A stretch of 64,000 bases of DNA from Paenibacillus sp. FSL H3-0469. Lineage in GTDB: Bacteria; Bacillota; Bacilli; Paenibacillales; Paenibacillaceae. Made by a program: the position numbers and the translations under genes. The notes beneath the pieces are model-generated. The model did not search any database. It was given only the letters and a program-made list of their open reading frames with translations, and was not told where the DNA came from. The stretch spans positions 5,270,001 to 5,334,000 of the forward strand of contig NZ_CP150302.1 in assembly GCF_038051945.1 (NCBI RefSeq). The letters run 5' to 3'. Positions 53,217 to 62,073 of the stretch are shown here, piece after piece; the first letter of the stretch is position 1, and every line of letters begins with the position of its first letter.

Positions 53217-53327
53217 AACATTGTCTGCCATTAGGTTCAGAGGGAGGTGCGGGATTGACTGTCAAGCCAGACTTGGCGTAACCAAGGGTAAGATAAGAAT
53301 CTCCATAAGAAAAGGAGTCAAACTTAG

Positions 53328-56300
53328 ATGAACAGTAGAAAATATGTAATCAGCATCTCCCGTATTCTCGTCATCATCATGTTGTTCTCCATCTTCACGT
53401 ATACTCCTGCCCCGGCTGCTGCGGCTACAGACGAAGCGCCAGTGGAACTGAGCGATCTGATCGCGCAAGCCGAAGCGCTAAAAACCGGAAATACGGAATT
53501 CCCGCTTCAGGTCAGCCATTCTGTGTATGGATCGGTCTATGGTTCTGACGTGCAGCAGGCCTGGCCGTGGGTGCATGTTGACGAGCTCCAAGCTATGAAT
53601 GATGCGATTGAGCTCGCACGTAACGCGAACATACCGGCCGACGAAGCAATCGCTGCTCTTAAAGAAGCAATCGCCACTTTTACTGCAAATATCAAATCCG
53701 ACGGCTCCGATCCTTATTTCCGGCTTGATCCGGGTCCGGGTAAGGTTCCTGTAAAAGTTACCGCGCCCACGAATGCCTGGAAAGCTAGAACTCCGCTGGA
53801 TAACCGTGTCCCTGCCGACTTTGCCGGCGGCACATTCAAGACAATCGCGTATCCTTTTGCAGATGCCCAAGGTAAAGCGGAAGTGCTCCAGATTAACTAC
53901 GCCCATAACGGAAAAAGCACCTTCGGCGGCATCAGTCTGGAATCCCCGTTGTCCCCGTCCGTTAATGTCACAGCGGGTTCAACGATTGAATTCGATGTCT
54001 ACTATCCGAAGAGTGCGCAAGGCAAATTCATGAGATGGAGAGTCAGAAATACCAATGAAAACCTTGACAGCTACCTCAGAGATTACCAGTATAGCAACCT
54101 GAATCCTGACTGGGTGGGCAGCTACAACGGTGAATCCTGGCTGAAGGCGCATCACAGCATTACCGCCTCATCGGGTAATTCCTCGAACTTCATTCTTGAG
54201 CTGCATGGCGAGAATGCCCGTCCAGAAGAGACTGGTATGCTGCTGGTTGCTAACATCGAAATAACCGCACCTGATCCTGATGGCGTTCCGCTTCCAGGTG
54301 TAGTCAATAAGGAACATCAGAGTGCCGTAGATCCTTTAAAGAGTAAGTACAATAAGGAGAATGGTTTGTTCATGGTCGGCGCCATCGGAACAGGGCCCGT
54401 AACCGGAACCAGAGCCAATCACTATGAGATCTTCGTCGACGGCAACAATCTGAAGGCCGATGGCACGCATCCCCGTGGGCCGGAATGGCTGAAGAACGTG
54501 AACGGCGAGGCCATGAATGGCGCAACCACTGCCCCTGGCTTAGCGGAATACAGCTTCCCGACTAACTCTTATCAGGCGATCCGGGATTCGGGAGCTCCTG
54601 GACAGTATAAGTCTCACGGTCATGTTCTGGCATGGTATAACCAGGCTCCTGGTTGGATGGCGCAGATGGTCCCTGCAAGCCTGCCCTCCGGGTATAACGG
54701 CAGTGCCGAGTTCTACGGGCTTGGCAACGGCGTTACGACTACGGTTAAGGTAGACAAAGATATGGCGAGAAGAGTGCAGTTTAACCACACCATGTATGTG
54801 ATGCGGCACTTCCTGACTACAGATACGAAGTACGGCTCAAGCGAAGCCCGTGGCGTCATTCCTTTCAATTCATGGGATGTACTCAACGAGGAGGTACACG
54901 AAAGCCGCCACAGCGAACTCATCCCGGAGGATGCAAACAGCTGGAGAACGAGTCTGAAGCACACCAACTGGCTTGCTGCCATGTCGGATGATCAGATTGG
55001 CGGCGACATCACCGATCACTACATTTACCTGCTGTTCAAAAACGCGCACATCGCGGCGCCCAACGCCAAGATGGCGGAAGCTTACAAAGTCAATTATGCT
55101 AACCTTCCAGAGTACATGAAGCTGGATGGACACGACACTAAAGGCAGCATTGACAGCTACATCGTTGACAATCCTCCGAAGCTGACCTACAACGATTACG
55201 GGCTTGCGACCCGCAGCAAAGCGAGAACGGTATACAATATGGTTCTTGAGTTAAATACTGCATGGCGCTCTGATCCGCTGTACGACGGAAGACCCCTGAT
55301 CGAAGACATCGGTATCCAGGGACATGACGCAGTAGGTAAAACCCTGGCAAGTGATAACCAATATGCGATGGCCCTCTATGCCTCGCTGGTGGACCGGGGC
55401 CTGCTGTCGGGTATTACCTATTCAGAGCTGGATCTTAAGGTGCCGACCGATGCTCCCGGAGGAGGCGCAACTGCTCCGGCAGTGCTTAATGTCAAACAGT
55501 CGGACGCTCTTGGTTATCAGTACGCACTGCTCTACAAAATGTTTAACAAGTTCGCTCCGTATATTGATCACATCATTAGCTGGGGCGTAACCGGTTCCGG
55601 ATGGCAGGGAAGCTATGTCCTGTTTGACGGCCAAAGTAATGCGAATGCCGGGTACTATGGCGCTATGAAGCCGGACCGGTTCATTCTGGGACATTCGTAT
55701 CTGGATGGTTATTTTGCTGGCGAATATCAGGCCATCGGGAATAATGCCATCGACCTTGGCGATCTTGGAGTCTATACACCTAATAGCGTGAACGCTGACC
55801 TCAGTAGCTTGTCCCTGAGTGCAGGAACACTAGAGCCAGCGTTCAATGCGGCCACCACAGAGTATGATGTTTCCTTAAAGGATGCCGGCAGCATTACCGT
55901 GACAGCGGCGGCGGCAGACAGCAGGTCAACCCTGAAAGTCAACGATACGGTGGTTGCCAGTGGTGCAGCTTCCGAAGCTATAACGCTGACACCAGGCACC
56001 AAAACAAATATAAAGGTTGAGGTGACAGGGGTAGACGGAAGGGTAAAGACCTATACCCTGAAAGTAACCAACAGTAAGACGGAGACTCCATCCACTCCGG
56101 AACCAGGAACACCAACGCCATCTCCAACACCAACGACTGAGCCTGGAACACCTTCAACGCCTGCACCTGGAGGCTATTACACGTCTGCGCCAACAGCCTC
56201 TGCAACCCCTGTACCAGCAGCGCCTGTTGTAGAAGGCCAGAAAGTAACCCTGCAGGCCACAGTGAACAATGCGACTGCATCCGTTAAGGTATCGGATCTG

Positions 56301-57368
56301 GCACAAGCCAAGGAATTCATCGGGAAAAATGTGACGCTGGACATTCCTGCCGTGCAAGGAGCGACGACCTACTCGGTTAGCTTGCCTGCTGCTGCACTGA
56401 CTGGCGGGACGAAGGAAGATAAGCTCACCATCTCCACCGAATTCGGTCAGGTTGTCATTTCTGGTAATCTATTGACAGGCACACCTGAAAGCAGCGGCAA
56501 GGAAGTAGCGCTGGAGATTGGAAAAGGCGACAAGTCGGGGCTCCCGGCGGAAGTAAAGGCGGGTCTAGGCGATAGACCGGTCATTCAGCTTAGCCTTAAG
56601 GTAGACGGCAAAGAAACAGCCTGGAGCAATCCTGGTTCACCAGTAACCGTATCCGTGCCTTATCAGCCGTCTGCCGATGAATTGAAGAATCCTGAAATGA
56701 TAGTTATCCGTTACATCGACGAAAGCGGAAAGGTGATGACCGTACCAAATGGACGGTATGCTTCCAAGACCGGTATGGTAACCTTCACAACTACTCATCT
56801 CGGCGATTTCGCAGTATCTTATGTATCTAAGACCTTCACAGATCTTGGGAAAGCAGTATGGGCCAAGAACGCGGTCGAAGTCCTTGCATCGAAGGATATT
56901 CTCAAGACAGAGGGACAGGTTTTCAATCCGTCAACAGATATCACCAGAGCAGACTTCCTGTATTCCCTTGTAAGAGCACTTGGTTTGACTGCGAAGGTAG
57001 AGGACAATTTCAGCGATGTACAGAAGAATGCCTACTACTATAATGAACTTGCCATTGCCAAAGCGCTTGGAATTGCGAATGGCCTGGACAACGGCAGCTT
57101 CGGCAGCGGTCAGAAGATCACCCGGCAGGACATGATGGTGTTGACCGAACGGGCCTTGAAGCTGGAGAACAAGCTGAATACCCAGGGTACAGCTGCGGAT
57201 CTGCAAAAATTCTCCGACAAGTCCAAGGTGGCTTCCTATGCGCTGGGCAGCGTAGCCGCCATGGTGAAGGAAGGGCTTATCCAAGGCAGCGGTAACCAGA
57301 TCAATCCGGCCGGCAATACCACCAAAGCAGAAGCGGCGGTATTCCTCTACAGATTGTACAATAAGTAA
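53328..57368 (+). CDS. Secreted S-layer-anchored GH10 endo-1,4-beta-xylanase
   Basis: 1346 residues. Signal peptide (1-33), a helical FIVAR-like stretch (about 40-125), a beta-sandwich carbohydrate-binding-like region (about 130-315), and the GH10 catalytic domain (about 330-780) with acid/base E521 in WDVLNEE and nucleophile E700 in ITYSELDLK. A cadherin-like beta-sandwich (about 820-905), a Pro/Thr linker, a beta-rich section (about 955-1160), and three SLH repeats at the C-terminus (about 1165-1346) follow. The SLH domains bind pyruvylated secondary wall polymer, holding the enzyme at the cell surface for xylan breakdown. A cre-like site precedes it. Confidence 0.92.
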   Translation: MNSRKYVISISRILVIIMLFSIFTYTPAPAAAATDEAPVELSDLIAQAEALKTGNTEFPLQVSHSVYGSVYGSDVQQAWPWVHVDELQAMNDAIELARNANIPADEAIAALKEAIATFTANIKSDGSDPYFRLDPGPGKVPVKVTAPTNAWKARTPLDNRVPADFAGGTFKTIAYPFADAQGKAEVLQINYAHNGKSTFGGISLESPLSPSVNVTAGSTIEFDVYYPKSAQGKFMRWRVRNTNENLDSYLRDYQYSNLNPDWVGSYNGESWLKAHHSITASSGNSSNFILELHGENARPEETGMLLVANIEITAPDPDGVPLPGVVNKEHQSAVDPLKSKYNKENGLFMVGAIGTGPVTGTRANHYEIFVDGNNLKADGTHPRGPEWLKNVNGEAMNGATTAPGLAEYSFPTNSYQAIRDSGAPGQYKSHGHVLAWYNQAPGWMAQMVPASLPSGYNGSAEFYGLGNGVTTTVKVDKDMARRVQFNHTMYVMRHFLTTDTKYGSSEARGVIPFNSWDVLNEEVHESRHSELIPEDANSWRTSLKHTNWLAAMSDDQIGGDITDHYIYLLFKNAHIAAPNAKMAEAYKVNYANLPEYMKLDGHDTKGSIDSYIVDNPPKLTYNDYGLATRSKARTVYNMVLELNTAWRSDPLYDGRPLIEDIGIQGHDAVGKTLASDNQYAMALYASLVDRGLLSGITYSELDLKVPTDAPGGGATAPAVLNVKQSDALGYQYALLYKMFNKFAPYIDHIISWGVTGSGWQGSYVLFDGQSNANAGYYGAMKPDRFILGHSYLDGYFAGEYQAIGNNAIDLGDLGVYTPNSVNADLSSLSLSAGTLEPAFNAATTEYDVSLKDAGSITVTAAAADSRSTLKVNDTVVASGAASEAITLTPGTKTNIKVEVTGVDGRVKTYTLKVTNSKTETPSTPEPGTPTPSPTPTTEPGTPSTPAPGGYYTSAPTASATPVPAAPVVEGQKVTLQATVNNATASVKVSDLAQAKEFIGKNVTLDIPAVQGATTYSVSLPAAALTGGTKEDKLTISTEFGQVVISGNLLTGTPESSGKEVALEIGKGDKSGLPAEVKAGLGDRPVIQLSLKVDGKETAWSNPGSPVTVSVPYQPSADELKNPEMIVIRYIDESGKVMTVPNGRYASKTGMVTFTTTHLGDFAVSYVSKTFTDLGKAVWAKNAVEVLASKDILKTEGQVFNPSTDITRADFLYSLVRALGLTAKVEDNFSDVQKNAYYYNELAIAKALGIANGLDNGSFGSGQKITRQDMMVLTERALKLENKLNTQGTAADLQKFSDKSKVASYALGSVAAMVKEGLIQGSGNQINPAGNTTKAEAAVFLYRLYNK

Positions 57369-57400
57369 GGGATTCGCATAAGAACAGGATATGTCTGAAT

Positions 57401-57434
57401 GACCGCACTCCTTTGCCGGGAGGGCGGTCTTTTG
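57401..57434 (+). terminator. Terminator after the xylanase
   Basis: GACCGC/GCGGTC stem with inner CTCC/GGAG, then TTTT. Convergent with the next gene. Confidence 0.8.
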
Positions 57435-57470
57435 GCTTTTATGGGACCGTGACCTTGTTTTCAAGCAGAA

Positions 57471-58226
57471 TTAAAGCAAATGCCCGCCAGACACTTCAAT
57501 GTCCTGGGCTGTAACCCACCCGAATTCATCGGACAACAAGCTTACAATAACCTTCGCTATATCTTCGGGGTGGCCGATTCTGCCGAATACAGATTGCTCA
57601 GCCAGCGGCTTAATGAATTCGGGATGTTTATCGAATACTCCATCGCCAAAATTGCTGTGCGTAGGACCAGGAGACACGGCGTTGACCCGGATTTGGCGCG
57701 GTGCAAGCTCCTTGGCAATGTAGCGGGTCCAAGTTGAGAATGCTGATTTTAACGAGCCATAGACGGAATAGCCCGGAAATGATTGGTTTTTGGATGAACT
57801 CGTGGTATTGACAATAGCTCCGGCGTCCTCCATGAATCCGGCAAGCTGTTGTGTTAGAAAAACAGGTCCTTTGAAGTTCGTATTCAGAATCTTGTCGAAA
57901 TATTCCTCACTCATCTCATTGAACAGCATGGGCCCGCCGATACCGCCATTATTCACCAAGTAATCAAAGGTTGTCCGGTTCCAAATGTTACGGAGACTCT
58001 CCTTCACTTCTTGAGTAAAGCCTGCAAAGGTTGAGATCTGCGTCAGATCCAGCTTCAGTGCGACTGCCCGGACACTTTCATTTTTCTCAATTTCCTTTAC
58101 AACATCTTCCGCACGTTCCTTGTAGGAATTGTAGGTGAGAATGACGCTAATCCCGCGTTTGCCAAGCTCCAGCGCCGCCGCTCTTCCAATACCATTACTT
58201 CCACCCGTTATTATCGCAATTGTCAT
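57471..58226 (-). CDS. Short-chain dehydrogenase/reductase
   Basis: 251 residues from ATG 58226, preceded by AAGGAGG; the frame's extension to 58454 is not used. TGGSNGIGRA is the NAD(P) loop, NNGGIGG the NNAG-like motif, and YSVYGSLKSA carries the catalytic Tyr-Lys. The C-terminus ends VTAQDIEVSGGHLL. It diverges from an AraC-type gene, which probably regulates it. The substrate is unknown. Confidence 0.9.
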   Translation of the reverse strand: MTIAIITGGSNGIGRAAALELGKRGISVILTYNSYKERAEDVVKEIEKNESVRAVALKLDLTQISTFAGFTQEVKESLRNIWNRTTFDYLVNNGGIGGPMLFNEMSEEYFDKILNTNFKGPVFLTQQLAGFMEDAGAIVNTTSSSKNQSFPGYSVYGSLKSAFSTWTRYIAKELAPRQIRVNAVSPGPTHSNFGDGVFDKHPEFIKPLAEQSVFGRIGHPEDIAKVIVSLLSDEFGWVTAQDIEVSGGHLL

Positions 58227-58341
58227 AAGAACCTCCTTGTTTTGTGTTCGGCTTGGTTCTAATTGTAGCCGCAGCTGACGGTTCAAAATAGACCTGAAAA
58301 TGCCTATTGATTGCCTAAAAGCACCATTCGTGTGATAAACT

Positions 58342-59235
58342 ATGTGCATGAAAAATGTCCTTGAAGAAATAATGGAGCTGATGAAGGATGCGGGCACCAG
58401 GCAGATTGAAACCGGAGTACCAGGGCTGAGTATGATTAAAGGAGAGATCCCCAATCATCAGCTTGCAGCGCTGTACGAGCCGATGATTGGTTTTACGGTT
58501 CAAGGAAGAAAGATTCTATCCATAGGGGGGCGCAGCACAGAACTGGCAGGACCCTCTTATTACGTGTTACCGGTACATGTTCCTGCAACGGCGGTTGTGC
58601 ATCCAGACCGTGATGGCCATCCTTATATGTCCCTTGGTCTGAAGTTGAATCAGAATGTTCTTCAGAGTCTGCTAAGAGATCTCCAGGAGAATCTATTACC
58701 GGCTGCTTCCGGGCCATTCGCAGCTTGCGGCATGGATATTGAATTGATGGAGGCTTGGCTGCGTTTATTGCGATTATCCAAAGCGTCAAGAGATATTCCG
58801 GCTCTTGCACCGGCTTATGAGCGCGAAATCCTGTATCGCGTACTGATGGGACCACAAGGAGGGGAGCTGAGGCAATTGGGTCAGCGGGAAAGTGACCTAT
58901 CCCGGATATCCCAAATTGTGAAATGGTTCCGGAGTAATTTTATGAGGCCCATAGACATTGGTGAGCTGGCATCGAAATCGGGCATGGCTATAAATACCTT
59001 TCACCGGCAGTTTAAACGGGCTACGGGGTTAAGTCCTATTCAATTTCAAAAGCAATTAAGGCTCCTGGAGGCCAGAAACCTTATTGCCTTCGAGGGCTAT
59101 CCGGTAGCAAGTGCTGCATACCATGTAGGCTATCAGAGTCCTTCACAGTTCAACCGCGAGTATTCCCGGTTCTTCGGTGCATCTCCTGCCCGTGACACGG
59201 AGAGCTTAAGACAAATTGAAAGCATGAGGGATTAG
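58342..59235 (+). CDS. AraC-family transcriptional regulator
   Basis: 297 residues. The N-terminal cupin-like AraC_N domain (about 15-170; YEPMIGFTVQGRKILSIGG) is followed by two helix-turn-helix motifs (about 210-285; DIGELASKSGMAINTFHRQFK and VASAAYHVGYQSPSQFNREYSRFFG). The start is uncertain (GTG 58342, ATG 58348) and has no clear ribosome site. It is divergent from the SDR gene, with a 115-bp intergenic region. Confidence 0.9.
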   Translation: MCMKNVLEEIMELMKDAGTRQIETGVPGLSMIKGEIPNHQLAALYEPMIGFTVQGRKILSIGGRSTELAGPSYYVLPVHVPATAVVHPDRDGHPYMSLGLKLNQNVLQSLLRDLQENLLPAASGPFAACGMDIELMEAWLRLLRLSKASRDIPALAPAYEREILYRVLMGPQGGELRQLGQRESDLSRISQIVKWFRSNFMRPIDIGELASKSGMAINTFHRQFKRATGLSPIQFQKQLRLLEARNLIAFEGYPVASAAYHVGYQSPSQFNREYSRFFGASPARDTESLRQIESMRD

Positions 59236-59270
59236 AAGGTCATGCCATGAGCCGCAGGAATTACAGGCAT

Positions 59271-59852
59271 TCACTCCTGAGCTCCCGCGGCTGTCCCCGC
59301 TTCATGGAATAACGCCGGCTGCTTGCCGAAAAGCTTGTTCAGTGTCTCCAGCACTTCCACCGGATTGTCCTCGTTAAACTGAGTAATGGCAACGCGCAAA
59401 GCCGACAACAGCATCGCCGTGCGGACTTGTATAAAGTACTGCCAATTCCTGTCATCCAAGCCGGTCCGTTCTTGAACGAAGCTCAGTTTTTGACTGAGGA
59501 TGCTGGCGAGCCGGGTTTGAAACTCTCCGTACAAATTGGCTTGGATGATCGATAGAAAGAACTCTTTTCGACCAAAACAAAGCTCAAATAAATCCATGAC
59601 CATCGCGTTAGGGTCGGAATAAGGGCCGACACTCCTTAATAATTCAGTGAAGACGGATTCCATCTGGTATAGAACTACATCTGACTTGTCGTCAAACAAG
59701 CGGTAAAAGGTCGCTCTGCCGACACCGGAGGTGTTGATAAGGCTGGTAACGGTGATGTCGTTATAATTATGCGTCCGCATCAATTCCTCCAGGCCCTTAC
59801 AGACCAGTCTGGCCGATTGTGTCTTCCGTTTATCATTGCCAATACGATACAT
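59271..59852 (-). CDS. TetR-family regulator
   Basis: 193 residues from ATG 59852 (AGGAGC upstream); the frame extends to 59894. The helix-turn-helix is ITVTSLINTSGVGRATFYRLF at about 30-52. The C-terminal ligand domain is of the TetR_C/DhaS-like type. It diverges from the amidohydrolase gene, with a candidate operator between them. Confidence 0.9.
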   Translation of the reverse strand: MYRIGNDKRKTQSARLVCKGLEELMRTHNYNDITVTSLINTSGVGRATFYRLFDDKSDVVLYQMESVFTELLRSVGPYSDPNAMVMDLFELCFGRKEFFLSIIQANLYGEFQTRLASILSQKLSFVQERTGLDDRNWQYFIQVRTAMLLSALRVAITQFNEDNPVEVLETLNKLFGKQPALFHEAGTAAGAQE

Positions 59853-59902
59853 TAGCGCCGCTCCTGTTCCACTTCTTGATCTTCCGTTGATCACATGCAG
59901 AC

Positions 59903-59924
59903 TTATGATATATTTGTATCATAA
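59903..59924. promoter_or_regulatory. Candidate TetR operator
   Basis: TTATGATA (59903-59910), a 6-base centre, and TATCATAA (59917-59924) form a perfect 8-bp inverted repeat midway between the divergent TetR and amidohydrolase genes. Confidence 0.65.
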
Positions 59925-59962
59925 TTTAGCCCCATCATACAACGATCAAGGAAGGTTAACGC

Positions 59963-61585
59963 ATGAAGAATCAGATCAGAAAAAGCGTTTTGAAGACCGG
60001 TGGATTCACACTGCTGTCTGTGCTCCTCTTTGGAATTGTGCTCCTGCTGATGATCAGCAGCGGCGAACGCGGGTATGCATATCTGATACTGGCAGCCTGT
60101 ATCGGAGGGCTAGTGTTTGTGAGAAGATCGGCCTTCTGGCACGGGTGGCGCGTCCCGCTCTGTTGGGTCGTCGCTCTGGCTGTGGCTTGGACAGGTTTGT
60201 TCGCAGGGCAGCCATTGCCCGTTATCGGCACCTACACAGGACTCCGACTGGAACAGCCAAGCGCGTCCTATGAGCTTTTGCTGAATAACGTCACTATTGT
60301 GGATACACGCACCGGCGGCTTAACTTCGGGCATGAGCATTCTGTGCGCCGGCGGGGTGATCAGGGCCATTGGTCCAACGGGCACACTTGAGGCGGGTGAG
60401 AATACTAAGGTTGTTGATGCTGCGGGGAAATACGCCGTTCCCGGCTATCTGAATATGCATATGCATGTCATCGGGGACAAGCACACCGACGAGACGATGG
60501 AGAGTCTTTTGGCTAACGGGATCACAGGATTCAGACAGATGAGCGGTTCGTACGAGCTATTGAAGGAATGGCACTCCGGCGCTTTTACCCATTCCGTAGA
60601 CCGTGCTGCGCTCATCACCATGCCTGGCGATGTGCTTACACCAATCAACGCGCCGACGCCCTCGGTTGCCGCTGAATTTGTCCGGCTGCAAAAGCAGGCA
60701 GGGGCTGATTTCATCAAAGTGGGCGGTGTTACACCCGAGGTGCTCCAGGCCATTCAGGCGGAAGCGGACAGATTGAATCTGCCGGTTGCGGGACATGTGC
60801 TTTCCGATATGGATTTAAAGGAGGCCGCCAGGCAGGGCTTCAAGAGTGTAGAGCATTTCGGCATCAACAACGGGAGCCTGATCTCAAGCTCCACGGATGA
60901 AGAGAGGCTGCGGGCACAGGCCAAGAGCGTACCGGCTATCACGGGCAATCCGGTTTTTGTGCAGCTGATGAAGATCAAGGGACTGCGGGATTTCGTGAAT
61001 GCTAAGGTGCTGGAGACGGCCATCAAAACCTCAGGCGGTAAAGAGGAGGAGGCGGAGCTGATGCATATCATCAATACGTATAGCGGGGAAAAGGCTAAGG
61101 AACTAGCTGATGTGTATGTACAATACAATACCTGGCAGAGTCCGACTATGATACGTATGCGGTCTGGCCTATTCTCCAATGGCAGTGAGGCTACCGCCCA
61201 GGGCCTTTACGATCTGTACCTGAAGCTTGTCAAGACTTATGATACGGAGGGCGTCAAGCTGCTGGCGGGTACAGACGGGGGCAGCGGAGACAGCTGGCAG
61301 GTTGCGGGCTATTCCCTTCACGAGGAATTCGACGAGCTGGAGAGAGCCGGCATCCCTCCGCTGCATGTTCTTCAGATGGCCACGCTGAACGGGGCTGAAT
61401 TTCTGGACCGGATGGACGATATGGGCACCGTAGACATTGGAAAAATCGCCGACATGGTCCTTTTGGATGCCAATCCCATTGAAAGTGTACAAAATCTTCA
61501 TAAAATCAATGCTGTGATACGGGCCGGTGCTTATCACGATAATCAAATGCTTAGTTCGATTAAGCAAAGGCTGGGAACGATATGA
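59963..61585 (+). CDS. Membrane-anchored amidohydrolase
   Basis: 540 residues. Three membrane helices at the N-terminus (about 12-32, 38-53 and 65-82) precede an amidohydrolase domain (about 100-535). Metal ligands are seen in GYLNMHMHVIG (HxH), DFIKVGG (probable carboxylated Lys), AGHVLSD, SVEHFG and LLAGTDGG (Asp). The end IGKIADMVLLDANP is typical of imidazolonepropionase-like enzymes. The membrane portion is an unusual addition to this family. Probably under TetR control. The substrate is unknown. Confidence 0.85.
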   Translation: MKNQIRKSVLKTGGFTLLSVLLFGIVLLLMISSGERGYAYLILAACIGGLVFVRRSAFWHGWRVPLCWVVALAVAWTGLFAGQPLPVIGTYTGLRLEQPSASYELLLNNVTIVDTRTGGLTSGMSILCAGGVIRAIGPTGTLEAGENTKVVDAAGKYAVPGYLNMHMHVIGDKHTDETMESLLANGITGFRQMSGSYELLKEWHSGAFTHSVDRAALITMPGDVLTPINAPTPSVAAEFVRLQKQAGADFIKVGGVTPEVLQAIQAEADRLNLPVAGHVLSDMDLKEAARQGFKSVEHFGINNGSLISSSTDEERLRAQAKSVPAITGNPVFVQLMKIKGLRDFVNAKVLETAIKTSGGKEEEAELMHIINTYSGEKAKELADVYVQYNTWQSPTMIRMRSGLFSNGSEATAQGLYDLYLKLVKTYDTEGVKLLAGTDGGSGDSWQVAGYSLHEEFDELERAGIPPLHVLQMATLNGAEFLDRMDDMGTVDIGKIADMVLLDANPIESVQNLHKINAVIRAGAYHDNQMLSSIKQRLGTI

Positions 61586-61612
61586 GCAGCTCCCATAATT
61601 TATTAATCACTG

Positions 61613-61641
61613 TTAACATGCGTTAACACCTGTGGTATAGT
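61613..61641 (+). promoter_or_regulatory. Promoter of the presumed antisense RNA
   Basis: TTAACA (61613-61618), 17 bases, TATAGT (61636-61641). No open reading frame follows it; it points toward the toxin gene's 3' end. Confidence 0.6.
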
Positions 61642-61647
61642 ATAAGC

Positions 61648-61790
61648 AGAACAGGCGTACAATGCTAAGAGAGCCGTGCTCCAACACGACTCTCTAGAGC
61701 AATAGCCGCTTTTAAGGGCAGTAGGCCTCTGGCAAATAGGACACGACAAATAGACCGCATACCTTTGCGAGATGGACGGTCTATTTGCGT
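61648..61790 (+). ncRNA. Presumed antisense antitoxin RNA
   Basis: The predicted transcript runs from the promoter at 61613 to the convergent hairpin (61747-61787). It carries an AGAGAGCCGTG/CACGACTCTCT stem near 61668-61697. It would overlap the toxin mRNA at its 3' end, like type I systems with a shared bidirectional terminator. The extent is inferred. Confidence 0.4.
61747..61787. terminator. Convergent terminator of the toxin locus
   Basis: CAAATAGACCG (61747-61757) and CGGTCTATTTG (61777-61787) are perfect 11-bp complements. The toxin stop codon lies inside the right arm. Confidence 0.75.
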
Positions 61791-61861
61791 TTATCGGACA
61801 GTATCGCTACGATAAGCAAACCAAAGGTTAGCATCAGCATCATTGCTTCAAACACTGTCAC
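61781..61861 (-). CDS. Small holin-like type I toxin
   Basis: 26 codons, GTG start at 61861 preceded by GGGAGGG at 7 bases. The peptide begins MTVFEAMMLMLTFGLLIVA and ends in a charged SDKRK tail: one membrane helix with a basic end, matching the 'putative holin-like toxin' family (TxpA/YonT-like in style). An extended -10 promoter (TGTTATACT, minus strand, about 61936-61928) lies 67 bp upstream. Its stop codon is in a terminator hairpin shared with a convergent RNA. Such peptides depolarise the membrane when their antisense RNA is lost. Confidence 0.72.
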   Translation of the reverse strand: MTVFEAMMLMLTFGLLIVAILSDKRK

Positions 61862-62003
61862 AAGGCATCCCTCCCTTCTGAGAGAGGTAGCCGACCGACC
61901 CTTCTAAGCCTATTCTATTGCTCAATCAGTATAACATATCAAATGCTGTATGATTACCTATGTTTGGAAAATTTTTGACGTAAATACGTATTTAAAATGC
62001 GGT

Positions 62004-62041
62004 AAGAGCAGCCCCCATTACGGGAGCTGCTCTTATTTGCG
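62004..62041 (-). terminator. Terminator of the TPR-like gene
   Basis: AAGAGCAGC (62004-62012) and GCTGCTCTT (62026-62034) are perfect arms. It follows the minus-strand gene ending at 62074. Confidence 0.7.
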
Positions 62042-62073
62042 CTTGTTCTTACTCAATGCCGTAGGAACGCATC

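Larger units (their letters stand above)
52966..53327. other. Spacer between the cluster and the xylanase
   Basis: 362 bp holding the cluster terminator, a weak promoter-like stretch (TTTAGA ... TAATAT, 53142-53170), a cre-like site and a ribosome site (AAAGGAG) for the xylanase. No gene seen. Confidence 0.55.
61586..62073. other. Spacer holding a type I toxin-antitoxin locus
   Basis: 488 bp. It contains a plus-strand promoter (61613-61641), a hairpin GAGAGTCG-type pair near 61669-61697, the convergent terminator (61747-61787), the minus-strand toxin gene (61781-61861), its promoter near 61928, and the terminator of the next minus gene (62004-62041). Confidence 0.65.

Noticed and set aside
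58227..58454. N-terminal extension of the SDR gene
   Set aside because: It overlaps the divergent AraC gene and would displace the Rossmann motif from the N-terminus.
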